A DNA stretch of 64,000 nucleotides from Climacium dendroides (GCA_950106755.1 OX467085.1:3968001-4032000); one strand, 5' to 3'. Positions 40,330 through 54,700 are shown, counted from the stretch's first letter. Numbers and translations are program-made. The notes: generated from the sequence alone by a model not told the origin.

Positions 40330-41680
40330 ATGGAAAAAATGAAGTTTAAAAGAACCCTATCGCTTCCTTACACTTTCTCAAGTGAATTCAGTTTAAAGAA
40401 AGAGACTCTAGAAATCCTGTTGTATTTAATAGAAACCAAACCAATAAATTCTATCCATTTGACGTGGAAGCATGTCCAAAACATAACACACAAATTGCAA
40501 ATCTTTGAAATAATTAGGATTCATGGAAAAAATGAAGTTTAAGAGAACCCTATCGCTTCCCCACACTTTCTCAAGTGAATTCAGTTTAAAAAAAGAGACT
40601 CTAGAAATCATGTTGTATTTAATAGAAACCAAACCAATAAATTCAATCCATTTGACGTGGAAGCATGTCCAAAACATAACACACAAATTGCAAATCTTTG
40701 AAATAATTAGGATTCATGGAAAAAATGAAGTTTAAGAGAACCCTATCGCTTCCCCACACTTTCTCAAGTGAATTCAGTTTAAAAAAAGAGACTCTAGAAA
40801 TCATGTTGTATTTAATAGAAACCAAACCAATAAATTATATCAATTTGACGTGGAAGCATGTCCGAAACATGACACACAAGTTGCAAATCTTTGAAATAAT
40901 TAGGATTCATGGAAAAAATGAAGTTTAAAAGAACCCTATCGTTTCCCCACACTTTCTCAAGTGAATTCAGTTTAAAAAAAGAGACTCTAGAAATCATGTT
41001 GTATTTAATAGAAACTAAACCAATAAATTCTATCTATTTGACGTGGAAGCATGTCCAAAACATAACACACAAATTGCAAATCTTTGAAATAATTAGGATT
41101 CATGGAAAAAATGAAGTTTAAAAGAACCCTATCGTTTCCCCACACTTTCTCAAGTGAATTCAGTTTAAAAAAAGAGACTCTAGAAATCATGTTGTATTTA
41201 ATAGAAACTAAACCAATAAATTATATGAATTTGACGTGGAAACATGTCCAAAACATAACAGACTAATTGCAAATCTTTGAAATACTTAGGATTCATGGAA
41301 AAAATGAAGTTTAAGAGAACCCTATCGCTTCCCCACACTTTCTCAAGTGAATTCAGTTTAAAAAAAGAGACTCTAGAAATCCTGTTGTATTTAATAGAAA
41401 CTAAACCAATAAATTCTATCAATTTGACGTGGAAGCATGTCCAAAACATAACACACAAATTGCAAATCTTTGAAATAATTAGTATTCATGGAAAAAATGA
41501 AGTTTAAGAGAACCCTATCGTTTCCCCACACTTTCTCAAGTGAATTCAGTTTAAAAAAAGAGACTCTAGAAATCATGTTGTATTTAATAGAAACCAAACC
41601 AATAAATTCTATCAATTTGACGTGGAAGCATGTCCAAAACATAACACACAAATTGCAAATCTTTGAAATAATTAGGATTC
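40330..41680 (+). repeat. 7-unit higher-order repeat, copy 2 (1351 bp)
   Basis: Exact-phase second copy. All seven units keep their order and markers (TTTAAAGAAAG near 40393, AATTCAATCC near 40641, ACAGACTAATTG near 41258, TTAGTATTC near 41479). Confidence 0.92.
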
Positions 41681-43031
41681 ATGGAAAAAATGAAGTTTAA
41701 AAGAACCCTATCGCTTCCTTACACTTTCTCAAGTGAATTCAGTTTAAAGAAAGAGACTCTAGAAATCCTGTTGTATTTAATAGAAACCAAACCAATAAAT
41801 TCTATCCATTTGACGTGGAAGCATGTCCAAAACATAACACACAAATTGCAAATCTTTGAAATAATTAGGATTCATGGAAAAAATGAAGTTTAAGAGAACC
41901 CTATCGCTTCCCCACACTTTCTCAAGTGAATTCAGTTTAAAAAAAGAGACTCTAGAAATCATGTTGTATTTAATAGAAACCAAACCAATAAATTCAATCC
42001 ATTTGACGTGGAAGCATGTCCAAAACATAACACACAAATTGCAAATCTTTGAAATAATTAGGATTCATGGAAAAAATGAAGTTTAAGAGAACCCTATCGC
42101 TTCCCCACACTTTCTCAAGTGAATTCAGTTTAAAAAAAGAGACTCTAGAAATCATGTTGTATTTAATAGAAACCAAACCAATAAATTATATCAATTTGAC
42201 GTGGAAGCATGTCCGAAACATGACACACAAGTTGCAAATCTTTGAAATAATTAGGATTCATGGAAAAAATGAAGTTTAAAAGAACCCTATCGTTTCCCCA
42301 CACTTTCTCAAGTGAATTCAGTTTAAAAAAAGAGACTCTAGAAATCATGTTGTATTTAATAGAAACTAAACCAATAAATTCTATCTATTTGACGTGGAAG
42401 CATGTCCAAAACATAACACACAAATTGCAAATCTTTGAAATAATTAGGATTCATGGAAAAAATGAAGTTTAAAAGAACCCTATCGTTTCCCCACACTTTC
42501 TCAAGTGAATTCAGTTTAAAAAAAGAGACTCTAGAAATCATGTTGTATTTAATAGAAACTAAACCAATAAATTATATGAATTTGACGTGGAAACATGTCC
42601 AAAACATAACAGACTAATTGCAAATCTTTGAAATACTTAGGATTCATGGAAAAAATGAAGTTTAAGAGAACCCTATCGCTTCCCCACACTTTCTCAAGTG
42701 AATTCAGTTTAAAAAAAGAGACTCTAGAAATCCTGTTGTATTTAATAGAAACTAAACCAATAAATTCTATCAATTTGACGTGGAAGCATGTCCAAAACAT
42801 AACACACAAATTGCAAATCTTTGAAATAATTAGTATTCATGGAAAAAATGAAGTTTAAGAGAACCCTATCGTTTCCCCACACTTTCTCAAGTGAATTCAG
42901 TTTAAAAAAAGAGACTCTAGAAATCATGTTGTATTTAATAGAAACCAAACCAATAAATTCTATCAATTTGACGTGGAAGCATGTCCAAAACATAACACAC
43001 AAATTGCAAATCTTTGAAATAATTAGGATTC
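41681..43031 (+). repeat. 7-unit higher-order repeat, copy 3 (1351 bp)
   Basis: Third copy, again with all markers in place. A partial fourth follows at 43032: its first three units resemble units 1-3, with added changes AATTTAAAGAAAG in unit 43032 and TTTAGAAAAAGAG in unit 43418. The order is then lost. Confidence 0.92.
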
Positions 43032-44962
43032 ATGGAAAAAATGAAGTTTAAAAGAACCCTATCGCTTCCTTACACTTTCTCAAGTGAATTCAATTTAAAG
43101 AAAGAGACTCTAGAAATCCTGTTGTATTTAATAGAAACCAAACCAATAAATTCTATCCATTTGACGTGGAAGCATGTCCAAAACATAACACACAAATTGC
43201 AAATCTTTGAAATAATTAGGATTCATGGAAAAAATGAAGTTTAAGAGAACCCTATCGCTTCCCCACACTTTCTCAAGTGAATTCAGTTTAAAAAAAGAGA
43301 CTCTAGAAATCATGTTGTATTTAATAGAAACCAAACCAATAAATTCAATCCATTTGACGTGGAAGCATGTCCAAAACATAACACACAAATTGCAAATCTT
43401 TGAAATAATTAGGATTCATGGAAAAAATGAAGTTTAAGAGAACCCTATCGCTTCCCCACACTTTCTCAAGTGAATTCAGTTTAGAAAAAGAGACTCTAGA
43501 AATCATGTTGTATTTAATAGAAACCAAACCAATAAATTATATCAATTTGACGTGGAAGCATGTCCGAAACATGACACACAAGTTGCAAATCTTTGAAATA
43601 ATTAGGATTCATGGAAAAAATGAAGTTTAAGAGAACCCTATCGTTTCCCCACACTTTCTCAAGTGAATTCAGTTTAAAAAAAGAGACTCTAGAAATCATG
43701 TTGTATTTAATAGAAACCAAACCAATAAATTCTATCAATTTGACGTGGAAGCATGTCCAAAACATAACACACAAATTGCAAATCTTTGAAATAATTAGGA
43801 TTCATGGAAAAAATGAAGTTTAAAAGAACCCTATCGCTTCCTTACACTTTCTCAAGTGAATTCAATTTAAAGAAAGAGACTCTAGAAATCATGTTGTATT
43901 TAATAGAAACTAAACCAATAAATTCTATCTATTTGACGTGGAAGCATGTCCGAAACATGACACACAAGTTGCAAATCTTTGAAATAATTAGGATTCATGG
44001 AAAAAATGAAGTTTAAGAGAACCCTATCGTTTCCCCACACTTTCTCAAGTGAATTCAGTTTAAAAAAAGAGACTCTAGAAATCATGTTGTATTTAATAGA
44101 AACCAAACCAATAAATTCTATCAATTTGACGTGGAAGCATGTCCAAAACATAACACACAAATTGCAAATCTTTGAAATAATTAGGATTCATGGAAAAAAT
44201 GAAGTTTAAAAGAACCCTATCGTTTCCCCACACTTTCTCAAGTGAATTCAGTTTAAAAAAAGAGACTCTAGAAATCATGTTGTATTTAATAGAAACCAAA
44301 CCAATAAATTCTATCAATTTGACGTGGAAGCATGTCCAAAACATAACACACAAATTGCAAATCTTTGAAATAATTAGGATTCATGGAAAAAATGAAGATT
44401 AAGAGAACCCTATCGCATCACCACACTTTCTCAAGTGAATTCAGTTTAAAAAAAGAGACTCTAGAAATCATGTTGTATTTAATAGAAACCAAACCAATAA
44501 ATTATATCTATTTGACGTGGAAGCATGTCCGAAAACATAACACACAAATTGCAAATCTTTGAAATAATTAGGATTCATGGAAAAAATGAAGTTTAAAAGA
44601 ACCCTATCGTTTCCCCACACTCTCTCAAGTGAATTCAGTTTAAAAAAAGAGACTCTAGAAATCATGTTGTATTTAATAGAAACCAAACCAATAAATTCTA
44701 TCAATTTGACGTGGAAGCATGTCCAAAACATAACACACAAATTGCAAATCTTTGAAATAATTAGGATTCATGGAAAAAATGAAGATTAAGAGAACCCTAT
44801 CGCATCACCACACTTTCTCAAGTGAATTCAGTTTAAAAAAAGAGACTCTAGAAATCATGTTGTATTTAATAGAAACCAAACCAATAAATTCTATCAATTT
44901 GACGTGGAAGCATGTCCAAAACATAACACACAAATTGCAAATCTTTGAAATAATTAGGATTC
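43032..44962 (+). repeat. 10-unit higher-order repeat, copy 1 (1931 bp)
   Basis: Ten units beginning with a derived version of the 7-unit block (43032, 43225, 43418), followed by units 43611 to 44770. Markers are TTTAGAAAAAGAG (43418), CTTCCTTAC with GAAACATGAC (43804) and CGCATCACCAC (44383 and 44770). Unit 44577 has the private CACTCTCTCAAG. Confidence 0.85.
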
Positions 44963-46550
44963 ATGGAAAAAATGAAGTTTAAAAGAACCCTATCGCTTCC
45001 TTACACTTTCTCAAGTGAATTCAATTTAAAGAAAGAGACTCTAGAAATCCTGTTGTATTTAATAGAAACCAAACCAATAAATTCTATCCATTTGACGTGG
45101 AAGCATGTCCAAAACATAACACACAAATTGCAAATCTTTGAAATAATTAGGATTCATGGAAAAAATGAAGTTTAAGAGAACCCTATCGCTTCCCCACACT
45201 TTCTCAAGTGAATTCAGTTTAAAAAAAGAGACTCTAGAAATCATGTTGTATTTAATAGAAACCAAACCAATAAATTCAATCCATTTGACGTGGAAGCATG
45301 TCCAAAACATAACACACAAATTGCAAATCTTTGAAATAATTAGGATTCATGGAAAAAATGATGTTTAAGAGAACCCTATCGCTTCCCCACACTTTCTCAA
45401 GTGAATTCAGTTTAGAAAAAGAGACTCTAGAAATCATGTTGTATTTAATAGAAACCAAACCAATAAATTATATCAATTTGACGTGGAAGCATGTCCGAAA
45501 CATGACACACAAGTTGCAAATCTTTGAAATAATTAGGATTCATGGAAAAAATGAAGTTTAAGAGAACCCTATCGTTTCCCCACACTTTCTCAAGTGAATT
45601 CAGTTTAAAAAAAGAGACTCTAGAAATCATGTTGTATTTAATAGAAACCAAACCAATAAATTCTATCAATTTGACGTGGAAGCATGTCCAAAACATAACA
45701 CACAAATTGCAAATCTTTGAAATAATTAGGATTCATGGAAAAAATGAAGTTTAAAAGAACCCTATCGCTTCCTTACACTTTCTCAAGTGAATTCAATTTA
45801 AAGAAAGAGACTCTAGAAATCATGTTGTATTTAATAGAAACTAAACCAATAAATTCTATCTATTTGACGTGGAAGCATGTCCGAAACATGACACACAAGT
45901 TGCAAATCTTTGAAATAATTAGGATTCATGGAAAAAATGAAGTTTAAGAGAACCCTATCGTTTCCCCACACTTTCTCAAGTGAATTCAGTTTAAAAAAAG
46001 AGACTCTAGAAATCATGTTGTATTTAATAGAAACCAAACCAATAAATTCTATCAATTTGACGTGGAAGCATGTCCAAAACATAACACACAAATTGCAAAT
46101 CTTTGAAATAATTAGGATTCATGGAAAAAATGAAGTTTAAAAGAACCCTATCGTTTCCCCACACTTTCTCAAGTGAATTCAGTTTAAAAAAAGAGACTCT
46201 AGAAATCATGTTGTATTTAATAGAAACCAAACCAATAAATTCTATCAATTTGACGTGGAAGCATGTCCAAAACATAACACACAAATTGCAAATCTTTGAA
46301 ATAATTAGGATTCATGGAAAAAATGAAGATTAAGAGAACCCTATCGCATCACCACACTTTCTCAAGTGAATTCAGTTTAAAAAAAGAGACTCTAGAAATC
46401 ATGTTGTATTTAATAGAAACCAAACCAATAAATTATATCTATTTGACGTGGAAGCATGTCCGAAAACATAACACACAAATTGCAAATCTTTGAAATAATT
46501 AGGATTCATGGAAAAAATGAAGTTTAAAAGAACCCTATCGCTTCCTTACA
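44963..46550 (+). repeat. 10-unit higher-order repeat, copy 2 (partial)
   Basis: Units 44963 to 46314 copy 43032 to 44383. A private base, AATGATGTTTAAG at 45357, marks this copy. The match breaks at unit 46508, where CTTCCTTAC replaces CGTTTCC and the AATTGAAAATC unit series starts. Confidence 0.85.
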
Positions 46551-47859
46551 CTTTCTCAAGTGAATTCAGTTTAAAAAAAGAGACTCTAGAAATCCTGTTG
46601 TATTTAATAGAAACCAAACCAATAAATTCTATCCATTTGACGTGGAAGCATGTCCAAAACATAACACACAAATTGAAAATCTTTGAAATAATTAGGATTC
46701 ATGGAAAAAATGAAGTTTAAGAGAACCCTATCGCTTCCCCACACTTTCTCAAGTGAATTCAGTTTAAAAAAAGAGACTCTAGAAATCATGTTGTATTTAA
46801 TAGAAACCAAACCAATAAATTCTATCCATTTGACGTGGAAGCATGTCCAAAACATAACACACAAATTGCAAATCTTTGAAATAATTAGGATTCATGGAAA
46901 AAATGAAGTTTAAGAGAACCCTATCGCTTCCCCACACTTTCTCAAGTGAATTCAGTTTAATAAAAGAGACTCTAGAAAACCTGTTGTATTTAATAGAAAC
47001 CAAACCAATAAATTATATCCATTTGACGTGGAAGCATGTCCAAAACATAACACACAAATTGCAAATCTTTGAAATAATTAGGATTCATGGAAAAAATGAA
47101 GTTTAAGACAACCCTATCGTTTCCCCACACTTTCTCAAGTGAATTCAGTTTAAAAAAAGAGACTCTAGAAATCATGTTGTATTTAATAGAAACTAAACCA
47201 ATAAATTATATCCATTTGACGTGGAAGCATGTCCAAAACATAACACACAAATTGCAAAACTTTGAAATAATTAGGATTCATGGAAAAAATGAAGTTTAAA
47301 AGAACCCTATCGCTTCCTTACACTTTCTCAAGTGAATTCAGTTTAAAAAAAGAGACTCTAGAAATCATGTTGTATTTAATAGAAACCAATCCAATAAATT
47401 CTATCCATTTGACGTGGAAGCATGTCCAAAACATAACACACAAATTGCAAATCTTTGAAATAATTAGGATTCATGGAAAAAATGAAGATTAAGAGAACCC
47501 TATCGCATCCCCACACTTTCTCAAGTGAATTCAGTTTAAAAAAAGAGACTCTAGAAATCATGTTGTATTTAATAGAAACCAAACCAATAAATTATATCAA
47601 TTTGACGTGGAAGCATGTCCGAAAACATGACACACAAGTTGCAAATCTTTGAAATAATTAGGATTCATGGAAAAAATGAAGTTTAAAAGAACCCTATCGC
47701 ATCCCCAGACTTTCTCAAGTGAATTCAGTTTAAAAAAAGAGACTCTAGAAATCCTGTTGTATTTAATAGAAACCAAACCAATAAATTCTATCCATTTGAC
47801 GTGGAAGCATGTCCAAAACATAACACACAAATTGCAAATCTTTGAAATAATTAGGATTC
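46508..47859 (+). repeat. Seven-unit segment seeding the right zone
   Basis: Units 46508 (AATTGAAAATC), 46701 and 46894 (TTTAATAAAAGAG with GAAAACCTG) form a three-unit string that recurs at 49211, 51141, 56932 and 60213. Units 47087 (AAGACAACCC with GCAAAACTTTG), 47280 (CCAATCCAATAAATT), 47473 and 47667 (CCCCAGACTTTC) recur at 54036-54808; parts recur at 51720-52298. Confidence 0.85.
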
Positions 47860-49789
47860 ATGGAAAAAATGAAGTTTAAGAGAACCCTATCGCTTCCCCA
47901 CACTTTCTCAAGTGAATTCAGTTTAAAAAAAGAGACTCTAGAAATCATGTTGTATTTAATAGAAACTAAACCAATAAATTCTATCGATTTGACGTGGAAG
48001 CATGTCCAAAACATAACACACAAATTGCAAATCTTTGAAATAATTAGGATTCATGGAAAAAATGAAGTTTAAGAGAACCCTATCGCTTCCCCACACTTTC
48101 TCAAGTGAATTCAGTTTAAAAAAAGAGACTCTAGAAATCATGTTGTATTTAATAGAAACCAAACCAATAAATTCTATCCATTTGACGTGGAAGCATGTCC
48201 AAAACATAACACACAAATTGCAAATCTTTGAAATAATTAGGATTCATGGAAAAAATGAAGATTAAGAGAACCCTATCGCATCCCCACACTTTCTCAAGTG
48301 AATTCAGTTTAAAAAAAGAGACTCTAGAAATCATGTTGTATTTAATAGAAACCAAACCAATAAATTATATCTATTTGACGTGGAAGCATGTCCAAAACAT
48401 AACACACAAATTGCAAATCTTTGAAATAATTAAGATTCATGGAAAAAATGAAGTTTAAGAGAACCCTATCGCTTCCCCACACTTTCTCAAGTGAATTCAG
48501 TTTAGAAAAAGAGACTCTAGAAATCATGTTGTATTTAATAGAACCAAACCAATAAATTCTATCCATTTGACGTGGAAGCATGTCCAAAACATAACACACA
48601 AATTGCAAATCTTTGAAATAATTAGGATTCATGGAAAAAATGAAGTTTAAGAGAACCCTATCGCATCCCCACACTTTCTCAAGTGAATTCAGTTTAAAAA
48701 AAGAGACTCTAGAAATGCTGTTGTATTTAATAGAAACCAAACCAATAAATTCTATCAATTTGACGTGGAAGCATGTCCAAAACATAACACACAAATTGCA
48801 AATCTTTGAAATAATTAGGATTCATGGAAAAAATGAAGTTTAAAAGAACCCTATCGCTTCCTTACACTTTCTCAAGTGAATTCAGTTTAAAAAAAGAGAC
48901 TCTAGAAATCCTGTTGTATTTAATAGAAACCAAACCAATAAATTCTATCCATTTGACGTGGAAGCATGTCCAAAACATAACACACAAATTGCAAATCTTT
49001 GAAATAATTAGGATTCATGGAAAAAATGAAGATTAAGAGAACCCTATCGCATCACCACACTTTCTCAAGTGAATTCAGTTTAAAAAAAGAGACTCTAGAA
49101 ATCATGTTGTATTTAATAGAAACCAAACCAATAAATTATATCTATTTGACGTGGAAGCATGTCCGAAAACATAACACACAAATTGCAAATCTTTGAAATA
49201 ATTAGGATTCATGGAAAAAATGAAGTTTAAAAGAACCCTATCGCTTCCTTACACTTTCTCAAGTGAATTCAGTTTAAAAAAAGAGACTCTAGAAATCCTG
49301 TTGTATTTAATAGAAACCAAACCAATAAATTCTATCCATTTGACGTGGAAGCATGTCCAAAACATAACACACAAATTGAAAATCTTTGAAATAATTAGGA
49401 TTCATGGAAAAAATGAAGTTTAAGAGAACCCTATCGCTTCCCCACACTTTCTCAAGTGAATTCAGTTTAAAAAAAGAGACTCTAGAAATCATGTTGTATT
49501 TAATAGAAACCAAACCAATAAATTCTATCCATTTGACGTGGAAGCATGTCCAAAACATAACACACAAATTGCAAATCTTTGAAATAATTAGGATTCATGG
49601 AAAAAATGAAGTTTAAGAGAACCCTATCGCTTCCCCACACTTTCTCAAGTGAATTCAGTTTAATAAAAGAGACTCTAGAAAACCTGTTGTATTTAATAGA
49701 AACCAAACCAATAAATTATATCCATTTGACGTGGAAGCATGTCCAAAACATAACACACAAATTGCAAATCTTTGAAATAATTAGGATTC
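47860..49789 (+). repeat. 10-unit higher-order repeat, copy 1 (1930 bp)
   Basis: Ten units from 47860 (TCTATCGATTTG) to 49597 (TTTAATAAAAGAG). The block contains one 192-bp unit (48439) and one 194-bp unit (49017), so its length equals 10 x 193. The same order follows at 49790. Confidence 0.88.
48246..48823 (+). repeat. Three-unit cassette with a 192-bp unit (first of seven)
   Basis: The cassette is a TTATATCTATTTG unit (48246), a 192-bp unit (48439) with TTTAGAAAAAGAG and GAACCAAACC (one A lost from GAAACC), and a GAAATGCTG unit (48631). It recurs at 50176, 52299, 55195, 58476, 61757 and 62915, and nowhere left of 48 kb. Because 192 is divisible by three, the reverse-strand frame stays open across two units here. 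Confidence 0.88.
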
Positions 49790-51719
49790 ATGGAAAAAAT
49801 GAAGTTTAAGAGAACCCTATCGCTTCCCCACACTTTCTCAAGTGAATTCAGTTTAAAAAAAGAGACTCTAGAAATCATGTTGTATTTAATAGAAACTAAA
49901 CCAATAAATTCTATCGATTTGACGTGGAAGCATGTCCAAAACATAACACACAAATTGCAAATCTTTGAAATAATTAGGATTCATGGAAAAAATGAAGTTT
50001 AAGAGAACCCTATCGCTTCCCCACACTTTCTCAAGTGAATTCAGTTTAAAAAAAGAGACTCTAGAAATCATGTTGTATTTAATAGAAACCAAACCAATAA
50101 ATTCTATCCATTTGACGTGGAAGCATGTCCAAAACATAACACACAAATTGCAAATCTTTGAAATAATTAGGATTCATGGAAAAAATGAAGATTAAGAGAA
50201 CCCTATCGCATCCCCACACTTTCTCAAGTGAATTCAGTTTAAAAAAAGAGACTCTAGAAATCATGTTGTATTTAATAGAAACCAAACCAATAAATTATAT
50301 CTATTTGACGTGGAAGCATGTCCAAAACATAACACACAAATTGCAAATCTTTGAAATAATTAAGATTCATGGAAAAAATGAAGTTTAAGAGAACCCTATC
50401 GCTTCCCCACACTTTCTCAAGTGAATTCAGTTTAGAAAAAGAGACTCTAGAAATCATGTTGTATTTAATAGAACCAAACCAATAAATTCTATCCATTTGA
50501 CGTGGAAGCATGTCCAAAACATAACACACAAATTGCAAATCTTTGAAATAATTAGGATTCATGGAAAAAATGAAGTTTAAGAGAACCCTATCGCATCCCC
50601 ACACTTTCTCAAGTGAATTCAGTTTAAAAAAAGAGACTCTAGAAATGCTGTTGTATTTAATAGAAACCAAACCAATAAATTCTATCAATTTGACGTGGAA
50701 GCATGTCCAAAACATAACACACAAATTGCAAATCTTTGAAATAATTAGGATTCATGGAAAAAATGAAGTTTAAAAGAACCCTATCGCTTCCTTACACTTT
50801 CTCAAGTGAATTCAGTTTAAAAAAAGAGACTCTAGAAATCCTGTTGTATTTAATAGAAACCAAACCAATAAATTCTATCCATTTGACGTGGAAGCATGTC
50901 CAAAACATAACACACAAATTGCAAATCTTTGAAATAATTAGGATTCATGGAAAAAATGAAGATTAAGAGAACCCTATCGCATCACCACACTTTCTCAAGT
51001 GAATTCAGTTTAAAAAAAGAGACTCTAGAAATCATGTTGTATTTAATAGAAACCAAACCAATAAATTATATCTATTTGACGTGGAAGCATGTCCGAAAAC
51101 ATAACACACAAATTGCAAATCTTTGAAATAATTAGGATTCATGGAAAAAATGAAGTTTAAAAGAACCCTATCGCTTCCTTACACTTTCTCAAGTGAATTC
51201 AGTTTAAAAAAAGAGACTCTAGAAATCCTGTTGTATTTAATAGAAACCAAACCAATAAATTCTATCCATTTGACGTGGAAGCATGTCCAAAACATAACAC
51301 ACAAATTGAAAATCTTTGAAATAATTAGGATTCATGGAAAAAATGAAGTTTAAGAGAACCCTATCGCTTCCCCACACTTTCTCAAGTGAATTCAGTTTAA
51401 AAAAAGAGACTCTAGAAATCATGTTGTATTTAATAGAAACCAAACCAATAAATTCTATCCATTTGACGTGGAAGCATGTCCAAAACATAACACACAAATT
51501 GCAAATCTTTGAAATAATTAGGATTCATGGAAAAAATGAAGTTTAAGAGAACCCTATCGCTTCCCCACACTTTCTCAAGTGAATTCAGTTTAATAAAAGA
51601 GACTCTAGAAAACCTGTTGTATTTAATAGAAACCAAACCAATAAATTATATCCATTTGACGTGGAAGCATGTCCAAAACATAACACACAAATTGCAAATC
51701 TTTGAAATAATTAGGATTC
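49790..51719 (+). repeat. 10-unit higher-order repeat, copy 2 (1930 bp)
   Basis: Second copy, with TCTATCGATTTG near 49910, the 192-bp unit at 50369, GAAATGCTG near 50643 and AATTGAAAATC near 51305 all at the 1930-bp offset. At 51720 the order diverges to the AAGACAACCC unit. Confidence 0.88.
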
Positions 51720-54700
51720 ATGGAAAAAATGAAGTTTAAGACAACCCTATCGTTTCCCCACACTTTCTCAAGTGAATTCAGTTTAAAAAAAGAGACTCTA
51801 GAAATCATGTTGTATTTAATAGAAACTAAACCAATAAATTATATCCATTTGACGTGGAAGCATGTCCAAAACATAACACACAAATTGCAAAACTTTGAAA
51901 TAATTAGGATTCATGGAAAAAATGAAGTTTAAAAGAACCCTATCGCTTCCTTACACTTTCTCAAGTGAATTCAGTTTAAAAAAAGAGACTCTAGAAATCA
52001 TGTTGTATTTAATAGAAACCAATCCAATAAATTCTATCCATTTGACGTGGAAGCATGTCCAAAACATAACACACAAATTGCAAATCTTTGAAATAATTAG
52101 GATTCATGGAAAAAATGAAGTTTAAAAGAACCCTATCGCATCCCCAGACTTTCTCAAGTGAATTCAGTTTAAAAAAAGAGACTCTAGAAATCCTGTTGTA
52201 TTTAATAGAAACCAAACCAATAAATTCTATCCATTTGACGTGGAAGCATGTCCAAAACATAACACACAAATTGCAAATCTTTGAAATAATTAGGATTCAT
52301 GGAAAAAATGAAGATTAAGAGAACCCTATCGCATCCCCACACTTTCTCAAGTGAATTCAGTTTAAAAAAAGAGACTCTAGAAATCATGTTGTATTTAATA
52401 GAAACCAAACCAATAAATTATATCTATTTGACGTGGAAGCATGTCCAAAACATAACACACAAATTGCAAATCTTTGAAATAATTAAGATTCATGGAAAAA
52501 ATGAAGTTTAAGAGAACCCTATCGCTTCCCCACACTTTCTCAAGTGAATTCAGTTTAGAAAAAGAGACTCTAGAAATCATGTTGTATTTAATAGAACCAA
52601 ACCAATAAATTCTATCCATTTGACGTGGAAGCATGTCCAAAACATAACACACAAATTGCAAATCTTTGAAATAATTAGGATTCATGGAAAAAATGAAGTT
52701 TAAGAGAACCCTATCGCATCCCCACACTTTCTCAAGTGAATTCAGTTTAAAAAAAGAGACTCTAGAAATGCTGTTGTATTTAATAGAAACCAAACCAATA
52801 AATTCTATCAATTTGACGTGGAAGCATGTCCAAAACATAACACACAAATTGCAAATCTTTGAAATAATTAGGATTCATGGAAAAAATGAAGTTTAAAAGA
52901 ACCCTATCGCTTCCTTACACTTTCTCAAGTGAATTCAGTTTAAAAAAAGAGACTCTAGAAATCCTGTTGTATTTAATAGAAACCAAACCAATAAATTCTA
53001 TCCATTTGACGTGGAAGCATGTCCAAAACATAACACACAAATTGCAAATCTTTGAAATAATTAGGATTCATGGAAAAAATGAAGTTTAAGAGAACCCTAT
53101 CGCTTCCCCACACTTTCTCAAGTGAATTCAGTTTAAAAAAAGAGACTCTAGAAATCATGTTGTATTTAATAGAAACCAAACCAATAAATTCAATCCATTT
53201 GACGTGGAAGCATGTCCAAAACATAACACACAAATTGCAAATCTTTGAAATAATTAGGATTCATGGAAAAAATGAAGTTTAAGAGAACCCTATCGCTTCC
53301 CCACACTTTCTCAAGTGAATTCAGTTTAAAAAAAGAGACTCTAGAAATCATGTTGTATTTAATAGAAACCAAACCAATAAATTATATCAATTTGACGTGG
53401 AAGCATGTCCGAAACATGACACACAAGTTGCAAATCTTTGAAATAATTAGGATTCATGGAAAAAATGAAGTTTAAAAGAACCCTATCGTTTCCCCACACT
53501 TTCTCAAGTGAATTCAGTTTAAAAAAAGAGACTCTAGAAATCATGTTGTATTTAATAGAAACTAAACCAATAAATTCTATCAATTTGACGTGGAAGCATG
53601 TCCAAAACATAACACACAAATTGCAAATCTTTGAAATAATTAGGATTCATGGAAAAAATGAAGTTTAAAAGAACCCTATCGTTTCCCCACACTTTCTCAA
53701 GTGAATTCAGTTTAAAAAAAGAGACTCTAGAAATCATGTTGTATTTAATAGAAACCAAACCAATAAATTCTATCAATTTGACGTGGAAGCATGTCCAAAA
53801 CATAACACACAAATTGCAAATCTTTGAAATAATTAGGATTCATGGAAAAAATGAAGATTAAGAGAACCCTATCGCATCACCACACTTTCTCAAGTGAATT
53901 CAGTTTAAAAAAAGAGACTCTAGAAATCATGTTGTATTTAATAGAAACCAAACCAATAAATTATATCTATTTGACGTGGAAGCATGTCCGAAAACATAAC
54001 ACACAAATTGCAAATCTTTGAAATAATTAGGATTCATGGAAAAAATGAAGTTTAAGACAACCCTATCGTTTCCCCACACTTTCTCAAGTGAATTCAGTTT
54101 AAAAAAAGAGACTCTAGAAATCATGTTGTATTTAATAGAAACTAAACCAATAAATTATATCCATTTGACGTGGAAGCATGTCCAAAACATAACACACAAA
54201 TTGCAAAACTTTGAAATAATTAGGATTCATGGAAAAAATGAAGTTTAAAAGAACCCTATCGCTTCCTTACACTTTCTCAAGTGAATTCAGTTTAAAAAAA
54301 GAGACTCTAGAAATCATGTTGTATTTAATAGAAACCAATCCAATAAATTCTATCCATTTGACGTGGAAGCATGTCCAAAACATAACACACAAATTGCAAA
54401 TCTTTGAAATAATTAGGATTCATGGAAAAAATGAAGATTAAGAGAACCCTATCGCATCCCCACACTTTCTCAAGTGAATTCAGTTTAAAAAAAGAGACTC
54501 TAGAAATCATGTTGTATTTAATAGAAACCAAACCAATAAATTATATCAATTTGACGTGGAAGCATGTCCGAAAACATGACACACAAGTTGCAAATCTTTG
54601 AAATAATTAGGATTCATGGAAAAAATGAAGTTTAAAAGAACCCTATCGCATCCCCAGACTTTCTCAAGTGAATTCAGTTTAAAAAAAGAGACTCTAGAAA

